64,000 bases of DNA from Actinosynnema pretiosum (GTDB taxonomy: Bacteria > Actinomycetota > Actinomycetes > Mycobacteriales > Pseudonocardiaceae), in assembly GCF_024171695.1 (NCBI RefSeq), contig NZ_JAMTCF010000023.1, forward strand, positions 62,001 to 126,000, written 5' to 3'. Positions 58,574 through 64,000 of the stretch are shown piece by piece; position 1 is the stretch's first letter; the number at the start of each line of letters is the position of its first letter. A model generated the notes under the pieces. That model worked only from the letters and a program-made list of their open reading frames with translations, ran no database searches and was not told the DNA's origin. Made by a program: the position numbers and the translations under genes.

Positions 58574-58928
58574 GAAACAGGAGTCGGTCGCGCTGTCCGT
58601 CGAGCGCCGCCCCGGCCTGCTCGCCGAGCCGCTGGACGCCGGGCCGGCCGCCGAGCTGGCCCCGGTGTTCAAGGCGCTGGGCGACCCGGTCCGGCTGCGC
58701 CTGCTGTCGATGATCGCCGCCCGCGCGGGCGGCGAGGTCTGCGTGTGCGAGCTGACCCCCGCCTTCGACCTGTCCCAGCCGACCGTCTCCCACCACCTCA
58801 AGCTGCTGCGCGAGGCGGGCCTGGTCGACAGCGAGCGGCGCGGCACCTGGGTCTACTACCGGCTGCGCCCCGAGACCACCGACCGCCTCGCCGCGCTGCT
58901 CACCCGCCCGGCGGAGCGGACGTCGTGA
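58569..58928 (+). CDS. arsR: ArsR-family metalloregulator
   Basis: 119 residues from ATG 58569. Contains the metal-binding GEVCVCELTPAFDLSQPTVSHHLKLLREAGLV: the CVC motif with the winged-helix recognition helix SQPTVSHHLKLL. FKALGDPVRLRLLSMIAARAGG is the usual family opening. It should release DNA on binding As(III)/Sb(III). The gene starts within its operator and overlaps acr3 by 4 bp (GTGA), so it heads the operon arsR-acr3-arsC. Confidence 0.93.
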   Translation: MSKQESVALSVERRPGLLAEPLDAGPAAELAPVFKALGDPVRLRLLSMIAARAGGEVCVCELTPAFDLSQPTVSHHLKLLREAGLVDSERRGTWVYYRLRPETTDRLAALLTRPAERTS

Positions 58929-59971
58929 CCACGTCCCCGCCCCGCCTGTCGCCCCTGGACCGCTGGCTGCCGCTGTGGATCGGCGCGGCGATGGCGGCCG
59001 GTCTGCTGCTCGGGCGCCAGGTCCCCGGTCTGGACGGGGCGCTGAACGCGGTCGCGGTCGACGGGATCTCGCTGCCGATCGCGCTCGGGCTGCTGGTGAT
59101 GATGTACCCGGTGCTGGCCAGGGTCCGCTACGACCGGCTCGGCGCCGTCACCGACGACCGCCGCCTGCTCTGGTCCTCCCTGGCCCTGAACTGGCTGGTC
59201 GGCCCCGCGCTGATGTTCGCGCTGGCCTGGCTGCTGCTGCCCGACCTGCCCGAGCACCGCACCGGCCTGATCGTCGTCGGCCTCGCCCGCTGCATCGCCA
59301 TGGTGATCATCTGGAACGACCTGGCGTGCGGCGACCGCGAGGCCGCCGCCGTCCTGGTCGCCCTCAACTCGGTGTTCCAGGTGCTCGCGTTCGGCCTGCT
59401 GGGCTGGTTCTACCTGTCCGCGCTGCCCGGCTGGCTGGGCCTGCCCACCGCCGACCTGGACGTGTCGGCCTGGCAGATCGCGAAGAGCGCGCTGGTCTTC
59501 CTCGGCGTCCCGCTGGTGGCCGGCTACCTCACCCGCCGCCTCGGCGAGCGGGTCAGGGGCCGCGAGTGGTACGAGACCCGGTTCCTGCCGCGCGTCGGCC
59601 CGCTCGCCCTCCACGGGCTGCTGTTCACCGTCGTCGTGCTGTTCGCCCTGCAGGGCGAGCAGATCACCTCCCGTCCGCTCGACGTGGTCCGCGTCGCCGC
59701 GCCCCTGCTGGCCTACTTCACCCTCATGTGGGCGGGCTCCTACGCCCTGGGCCGCGCGCTCGGCCTCGGCTACGCGCGCACCACGACCCTCGCCTTCACC
59801 GCCGCGGGCAACAACTTCGAGCTGGCCATCGCCGTCGCCATCGCCACCTTCGGCGCCAGCAGCGGCCAGGCCCTGGCCGGGGTCGTGGGCCCGCTCGTCG
59901 AGGTGCCCGTCCTGGTCGGCCTGGTCCACCTCTCCCTGGCCCTGCGCCGCCACCACCCCGCCGCCCGCTGA
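58925..59971 (+). CDS. acr3: Arsenite exporter ACR3
   Basis: 348 residues, about ten transmembrane helices (LPLWIGAAMAAGLLLGRQVPGLDGAL at the start). The conserved cysteine of ACR3 is in ARCIAMVIIWNDLACGDREAAAV (fourth helix), and FTAAGNNFELAIAVAIATFGASSGQALAGVVGPLVEVPVLVGLV carries the second conserved region. Arsenite/H+ antiporter. GTG at 58925 overlaps the arsR stop (GTGA), so cotranscribed and coupled. Confidence 0.95.
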   Translation: MTTSPPRLSPLDRWLPLWIGAAMAAGLLLGRQVPGLDGALNAVAVDGISLPIALGLLVMMYPVLARVRYDRLGAVTDDRRLLWSSLALNWLVGPALMFALAWLLLPDLPEHRTGLIVVGLARCIAMVIIWNDLACGDREAAAVLVALNSVFQVLAFGLLGWFYLSALPGWLGLPTADLDVSAWQIAKSALVFLGVPLVAGYLTRRLGERVRGREWYETRFLPRVGPLALHGLLFTVVVLFALQGEQITSRPLDVVRVAAPLLAYFTLMWAGSYALGRALGLGYARTTTLAFTAAGNNFELAIAVAIATFGASSGQALAGVVGPLVEVPVLVGLVHLSLALRRHHPAAR

Positions 59972-60021
59972 CCCCACCGCCGTCCCGCCCGCGAGAACAC
60001 CGAGAACCCCCAGGAGCCACC

Positions 60022-60432
60022 GTGTCCGACCTGCCCGAGGTGCTGTTCGTCTGCGTCCACAACGCGGGCCGCTCCCAGATGGCCGCCGCCCTGCTGCACC
60101 ACCACGCCCAGGGCCGGGTCCTGGTGCGCTCGGCCGGGTCCGCGCCCGCCGAGGTGGTCAACCCGGCCGTGGTCGAGGCGATGGCCGAGCTCGGGCTCGA
60201 CCTGTCGCGGGAGTTCCCCAAGCCGCTCACCACCGAGGCCGTCCGGGCAGCCGACGTCGTGATCACCATGGGCTGCGGCGACGCCTGCCCGGTCTTCCCC
60301 GGCAAGCGCTACCTCGACTGGGCCCTGGCCGACCCCGCCGGGTGGGGCGTCGACGCGGTCCGGCCGATCCGCGACGAGATCGACCGCCGCGTCCGCGACC
60401 TGCTCGCCGAACTGGTGCCGGACGAGCGGTGA
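60022..60432 (+). CDS. arsC: Arsenate reductase, LMW-PTP type
   Basis: 136 residues. Active-site loop VLFVCVHNAGRSQMAAALLHH (CX5R), EFPKPLTTE and the redox-cysteine region MGCGDACPVFPGKRYLDWALADPAGW. Such proteins reduce arsenate to arsenite with thioredoxin or mycothiol systems; the visible cysteines do not tell which. GTG at 60022 with AGGAG 6 nt upstream. Completes the operon with arsR and acr3. Confidence 0.93.
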   Translation: MSDLPEVLFVCVHNAGRSQMAAALLHHHAQGRVLVRSAGSAPAEVVNPAVVEAMAELGLDLSREFPKPLTTEAVRAADVVITMGCGDACPVFPGKRYLDWALADPAGWGVDAVRPIRDEIDRRVRDLLAELVPDER

Positions 60433-60436
60433 GCGC

Positions 60437-60486
60437 GTCACCCGTCTGGAAGATCAACCACGGCAAAAATGGTCACCACGGGTGAC
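60437..60486. promoter_or_regulatory. Widely spaced 9-bp inverted repeat
   Basis: GTCACCCGT (60437-60445) and ACGGGTGAC (60478-60486) are exact reverse complements with 32 nt between; the right arm lies 17 bp before the next start. Could be a paired-operator or a weak terminator of the ars operon. Confidence 0.4.
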
Positions 60487-60503
60487 GTGATTGGCTACTC
60501 CAC

Positions 60504-61529
60504 GTGGATGCTCTACCGGACCGGGTGATCAGTCTGCTGCGGTCGCCGTGGCCGTGGGAACTGCGCTGGCAAGGTCTGGCCTCCACAGTCGGCGAGCTGT
60601 CCGACCTGGTCAGAACCGGTTTAGCGGACTCCACCGCCATCGCCTCCGTCGTCGAAGCCCTCCTCCACGGCGCCGGACCCGCCCACCGGGCGGCAGTGCA
60701 CGGTCTGGTCGACCGCGTGCTCGACCTGCACGCCGCCACCTGCGCGGGTGAACTTCCTGACCCGATCGTGCTGGCCGAGTGGTTGCTGCGCGTGCAGACC
60801 GCCTTCCCCGAACTCCCCGAGGTCCGCCTCGCCCCCTACGCGCCCGCGCTGGGGGAGCGCGGCCTCGCCCACTACCGGCGCGTCGCGCTGACCCGGTTCG
60901 ACGCCCTGCCCGTCATCGCCTTCGGCGCGCTGGGCTTCTACGACCGCGAGCGCTGGGCCCTGCTGCGCGCGGTCGAGGAGCTGGCCGAGCACACCGGCGA
61001 CGTCGACCTGCACGTGCTCGTGCTCTCCCGCAACCTCGCGGGCGGTTGGGACTACCTGCGCATCGCCACCGTCCTGCACGAGGCGGGCCGACCCGACGAG
61101 GCCCTGGACTGGACCCGGCGCGGGCTGCGCGCCACCGGCGGGCGCGGCGCGGCCACCCGGCTGGTGGACGCCGCCGTGGACGAGTGCCTGCGCGTCGGCA
61201 GGCTGGACGACGCGGTCGACCTGCGCTGGCGGGCGTTCACCACCACCCCCACCGCGGGCGCCTACCTGCGGCTGCGCGGCCTGGCCGCACCGGCGGGGGA
61301 CTGGCCGGTGCTGCGCGGGCGCGCCCTGACCCACCTGGCCCGGCACGCCGACGCCGCCGCGCTGCGCGAGGTCGTGGCGGCGGAGCTGGCCGCGTCACCG
61401 GGGACGGGGTGGCTGGAGCACCTGCGGGACGAGCTGCGCCGGGCCGGGCGCGCGGACGAGCTGGCGGACGAGCAGGCGGAACCGGCCGACCCCACCGCCG
61501 AACCGGCGTCCGACACCCGCCGGACCTGA
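60504..61529 (+). CDS. Uncharacterised helical-repeat protein, resembling the C-terminal half of SWIM-type proteins
   Basis: 341 residues. Helical repeats: YLRIATVLHEAGRPDEALDWTRRGLRATGGRGAATRLVDAAVDECLRVGRLDDAVDLRWRAFTTTPTAGAYLRLRGLAAPAGDWPVLRGRALTHL. This matches, from memory, the C-terminal TPR-like part of larger SWIM zinc-finger proteins, but the CxCx(n)CxH zinc finger is absent here, so it could be a truncated relative. GTG at 60504; no ribosome site. The C-terminus ends with a disordered acidic tail. Confidence 0.62.
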   Translation: MDALPDRVISLLRSPWPWELRWQGLASTVGELSDLVRTGLADSTAIASVVEALLHGAGPAHRAAVHGLVDRVLDLHAATCAGELPDPIVLAEWLLRVQTAFPELPEVRLAPYAPALGERGLAHYRRVALTRFDALPVIAFGALGFYDRERWALLRAVEELAEHTGDVDLHVLVLSRNLAGGWDYLRIATVLHEAGRPDEALDWTRRGLRATGGRGAATRLVDAAVDECLRVGRLDDAVDLRWRAFTTTPTAGAYLRLRGLAAPAGDWPVLRGRALTHLARHADAAALREVVAAELAASPGTGWLEHLRDELRRAGRADELADEQAEPADPTAEPASDTRRT

Positions 61530-61774
61530 CCCCCGCGCCCCCGGCGACCACCGCCGGGGACGTCCCGATCGGCCACCGGGCGCTCGGGACCGTGCCGCCA
61601 CCCGGCGCGCCCGCGCAGCAGCCCGTGAGGAAGGCCGCGCCGGTCGCCGACCCGCCGCCGGCACGACCGCGACCCCACGCCCGCCCGGCTGCGGCACGGC
61701 CACCTGCCCACGCGCGGATCAGGATGGCCAACGTCCTGCGCGCGCCCCACCATGCCCTCCAATAGCACACGCCG
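61530..61774. other. 245-bp intergenic stretch before the accessory segment
   Basis: Contains no convincing gene. Composition changes to AT-richer around 61760, where the terminator and accessory DNA begin. Confidence 0.4.
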
Positions 61775-61796
61775 AAAAAACAACGATTAGCCGTTG
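61775..61796 (-). terminator. Rho-independent terminator with U-tract
   Basis: On the minus strand CAACG-GCTAAT-CGTTG is followed by six T (61780-61775), a canonical intrinsic terminator, unusual in this GC-rich window. It lies 45 bp past the ancestral stop of the broken Abi gene. Confidence 0.8.
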
Positions 61797-61841
61797 ACCT
61801 GCTGGATCGGTCGGACCGGTAGGCAGTCAGGGGGCCTTGTG

Positions 61842-62512
61842 TCAATGGGCGTCGGGGGCGGTGAGGGTGTCGAGTAGGAGTTGGCCACCAGGTGACCGCG
61901 GCGTTGACGGCGAGGTGTGCGTGTCGGTGGTGGAGTCCGATGCGAGGACTTGCTGGGCCGGTGCCGTAAGCCGCAGTTGCGGAGTTCGCCGAGGGCGGTG
62001 GCGATGGTGGTTACGACCTTTGCGGTGCTCTCGACGAGTTCTTTGGCGCTGCCGATGGCCAGGGCGGGGTCGTCGATGATCGCGCGTTGGATGTGGTCGA
62101 GTTGTTCCTGGATGGCGGAGGGGTCAGTGAGGGCGGCCAGGGAGGTGATCGGTCGCAGCGGGTTGGTCCCGGTGGGCGGGGTGATCTGGCCGGTCGCCGA
62201 GTCGATGGTGTAGCCGTCGCGGCGCAGGAAGTTGTGGAAGCGTTGCAGTTCGGCGTTGTCGGGGGCCCATTCGGCGAGCAGCCGCTCGAATGCCCGGCAG
62301 GCACGGCCGACGTGGGAGGGGTTGGTCCAGTCGACGGATTCGAGGTACTGCTGGGTGGTGGTCCGCCGCACGCTGGAGTCGTCCCAGGTGCAGTCGGGAT
62401 TGGGGGCGAAGCCCTCGTCCTGGAATGCGTTGGCGACGCGCCTGTAGCTGCTGATGTCGGTCATGAGCTGGCGGAACTGGCCGCGGGTGCTGCTGCTGAT
62501 CAGGTCTTTCAC
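61842..62512 (-). pseudogene. Abortive-infection (Abi_C) gene with two frameshifts
   Basis: GTG at 62512 (overlapping the resolvase stop). The intact part, MKDLISSSTRGQFRQLMTDI to DPSAIQEQLDHIQRAIIDDPALAIGSAKELVESTAKVVTTIATALGELRN, matches Abi_C. It then goes out of frame. Reading with one base removed near 61966-61978 gives AYGTGPASPRIGLHHRHAHLAVNAAVTW, and with another removed near 61884-61889 gives CQLLLDTLTAPDAH then stop at 61842. The corrected length is 669 bp, 222 residues, in frame throughout. The uncorrected frame runs to 61787 with a proline/arginine tail. Either a pseudogene or sequencing error. Confidence 0.85.
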
Positions 62513-63486
62513 GCTCGGGCCTTGTTCTCGTGGGCTGGTGCCGTTGCCGTGAACTCGGCGTGGGCGGCGGCGACGGCGTCTGGGTGGCGTTGACGGCGTT
62601 CGTGGTCGGACAGGGCGCGGTAGATGCTGGCCAGGCTGGGGTTGCGGCCCTTGTTCTTACCGGTGGTGATGATCAGGTCGGGGCGGATGTCCTCGATGGA
62701 CTCGCCGCAGGCGCGGCGGCGCAGCACGGTGTGCAGCATGTCCTCGGTGATCACCGGTGGGCGTCCGCCGTGGTTTCCCTTGCGGGCGGCGGTGTTGAGT
62801 CCTTCCAGAGTGGCTTCGCGGATGTTCTCGCGTTCGGTCTCGGCCATCGCGGCGAAGAACGCGAACAGCATCCGCCCGCTGCCGCTGGGGTCGTAGATAC
62901 CGGTCAACGGCCCGGCGAGCATCTCCAGGGCGATGCCATGGGCGGTGAGGTGGTCGGCCAACGCGGTGAGCTCGGCGGAGTCGCGACCCAGGCGCTTCAT
63001 CTCATAGACGGTGAGGATGACCCGGCAGTACGGGGCGTGGGCCTTGATCTGCCGGCAGGTTTCGAGGGCCTCCTCGAACTTCGGACGGACGCGGACGCGG
63101 GTGGAGACCCTCTCGGCGAAGACCTTGTCGGCCGGGATGCCGTGCGCGGCCAAAGCGTCGAGCTGGGTGCGCAACTCCTGGGTGAGGTGCGAGCAGCGGG
63201 CGTAGCCGACGCGGATGTCGACGGCGGGCCGGTCGTCGGGGATCGGCGACGGGGGCGGGGTACCCGGCCGCCACGGCTGCCCCGGTGCACGGTTGGCGGG
63301 GACGGGCACGCGCAGCAGCTTGGCCAGTCGGGGCACTTTGGTGAACCGGCCGGTGTGGTAGGTGGTGGCGACCGCGCCGGAGCGGGACCGGCACGGTGAG
63401 CCTGGCTGGACCGCGCAGCGGGGGCACGGGTGGCGCTCGACCTCGTCGGCGTCAGACGGGACGGCGGGTTCCGACTCGCTGTTCAC
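62509..63486 (-). CDS. Serine resolvase/invertase with N-terminal zinc-finger-like extension
   Basis: 325 residues. N-terminal ~60 residues hold HPCPRCAVQPGSPCRSRSGAVATTYHTGRF (CxxC...C...H), an unusual zinc-finger-like head. The resolvase domain starts RVGYARCSHLTQELRTQLDALAAHG with catalytic Ser99 and continues with YEMKRLGRDSAELTALADHL and AAMAETERENIREATLEGLNTAARKGNHGGRPP, the E-helix and DNA-binding linker. A C-terminal HTH-like part follows (DMLHTVLRRRACGESIEDI). Start ATG at 63486. Its 3' end overlaps the Abi start (GTGA), so it and the Abi gene were one operon. Confidence 0.88.
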   Translation of the reverse strand: MNSESEPAVPSDADEVERHPCPRCAVQPGSPCRSRSGAVATTYHTGRFTKVPRLAKLLRVPVPANRAPGQPWRPGTPPPSPIPDDRPAVDIRVGYARCSHLTQELRTQLDALAAHGIPADKVFAERVSTRVRVRPKFEEALETCRQIKAHAPYCRVILTVYEMKRLGRDSAELTALADHLTAHGIALEMLAGPLTGIYDPSGSGRMLFAFFAAMAETERENIREATLEGLNTAARKGNHGGRPPVITEDMLHTVLRRRACGESIEDIRPDLIITTGKNKGRNPSLASIYRALSDHERRQRHPDAVAAAHAEFTATAPAHENKARA

Positions 63487-63494
63487 CCCGGAAT

Positions 63495-63629
63495 CCTCTC
63501 ACAAACATTTCTCACAACCATGTGTCGATACAGTTTGGGCGAGAACGGGTTGTGAGAAGAAAACCGGCCCGTGCGCGCCATCGCGGAAAACTCTCGGCGG
63601 CCTTCTCAAAATGGATCGTTTTAGAGAAG
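63495..63629. promoter_or_regulatory. Candidate res site of the resolvase
   Basis: Five half-sites share TTCTC: CCTCTCACAAAC (63495-63506), TTCTCACAACC (63509-63519) with its exact reverse complement GGTTGTGAGAA (63548-63558), and CTTCTCAAAA (63602-63611) with its near-reverse complement ending GAGAAG at 63629. They lie just upstream of the resolvase start, where res sites with paired inverted half-sites normally occur. Confidence 0.65.
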
Positions 63630-63717
63630 AGTCCAGGCCGAAAGGCCCTTGCGGTATCAGTCGATGATTTCTACTCTTCATCTTTAGTGGAGATTCATTG
63701 CTAATCATGGAGGCCCG

Positions 63718-64000
63718 GTGGACAGCTACGAGGCACTGCGCACCGCCGTGGCGAATAACGACGGATTGCGCAAGACCACGATGGATACGCTCAAGAAGAT
63801 CCAGGGAGCAGGCCGGCTCGGCGTGCACGTACGCACCGAGATCAGCCGGGCCCTCGAATCGCACGGTCTCGGGCACCTGCCCCAGGAGCTTCCGCCGAAC
63901 CAGGAGGATGTAGTGCGGCTCTACCTGCTGGGCAGTCCGGTCGCCGACGTCATTAAGGCGGTCCTGAACCCCAGCGACCGGGGCGATGAGACGCTCCGGT
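63718..64000 (+). CDS. Uncharacterised protein, 5' part only
   Basis: GTG at 63718 with GGAGG 4 nt upstream; 94 codons are visible before the right edge. It reads VDSYEALRTAVANNDGLRKT, later LKKIQGAGRLGVHVRTEISRALESHGLGHLPQELPPNQEDVVRLYLLGSPVADVIKAVLNPSDRGDETLR. Predicted mostly helical and soluble. I do not recognise the family. It faces away from the resolvase across the res-like region, inside the accessory segment next to the Abi gene, so a defence or mobile-element role is possible but not shown. Confidence 0.7.
   Translation, partial: MDSYEALRTAVANNDGLRKTTMDTLKKIQGAGRLGVHVRTEISRALESHGLGHLPQELPPNQEDVVRLYLLGSPVADVIKAVLNPSDRGDETLR

Noticed and set aside
60437-60486. Transposon end at the GTCACCCGT/ACGGGTGAC repeat
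   Set aside because: The arms are only 50 bp apart with no transposase or target duplication nearby, so a regulatory explanation is simpler.

Overview
The window is chromosomal DNA of a very GC-rich actinobacterium. The G/C bias at third codon positions, frequent GTG/TTG starts, GTGA/ATGA overlaps, RbpA, an actinobacterial polyprenol-phosphate-mannose synthase, an F420-type PPOX protein, DUF3097 and the WYL/PadR/PucR regulators fit the Pseudonocardiales (an Actinosynnema- or Saccharothrix-like organism). That placement is inference from gene content; no rRNA or tRNA gene was seen.

Layout. (1) 1-7768, minus strand: a type I-E CRISPR-Cas operon, cas3-cse1-cse2-cas7-cas5-cas6e-cas1, with cas1 cut by the left edge, so cas2 and the array should lie outside. 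A two-helix membrane protein (7933-8190) and a 417-bp non-coding stretch with repeat-like hairpins separate it from an unrecognised gene (8608-9618). (2) 9.7-13.8 kb: a pyruvate-oxidase-like TPP enzyme coupled to a 56-residue membrane protein, a secreted FN3-type protein and a Tat-exported GH43-like propeller protein. (3) 14.0-20.6 kb: a LacI-led operon (FAD oxidoreductase, hydantoinase/oxoprolinase, HExxH protein, permease), probably a catabolic unit for a small cyclic or amide substrate. (4) 20.7-25.8 kb: MmyB-like regulator with SDR, flavodoxin-fold quinone reductase opposite a TetR, and a GNAT. A dispersed ~57-bp intergenic repeat occurs here three times, with a rearranged copy at 30.5 kb. 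(5) 26-30.4 kb: a rhomboid-like/DUF2156 (MprF-type) aminoacyl-lipid synthase with an esterase partner, then a secreted beta-trefoil-like protein.

(6) 31-42.6 kb: amidohydrolase, VOC/WYL pair with a perfect operator, a 1062-residue HEAT-type protein, an orphan 3-aminobutyryl-CoA ammonia-lyase-like hotdog protein, GntR, TetR, PspC, Ppm synthase and RbpA with a SigR-type promoter. (7) 42.8-57.6 kb: PucR, uridine kinase, XRE-cupin, thymidine kinase, PadR with its membrane partner, UMF1-type MFS, GDPD, PAS-PAS-GGDEF-EAL protein, PPOX, Ku, GNAT, DUF3097, and an NfeD/SPFH pair. (8) 57.7-60.4 kb: an arsenic locus, arsM divergent from arsR-acr3-arsC.

(9) 61.8 kb to the right edge is a distinct accessory segment with lower GC and a canonical U-tract terminator. 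It holds a serine resolvase followed by an abortive-infection (Abi_C) gene broken by two single-base frameshifts, a cluster of five half-sites that looks like the resolvase's res site, and the start of an unrecognised gene that runs off the window. The most unusual items are the dispersed repeat family and this resolvase/Abi segment.
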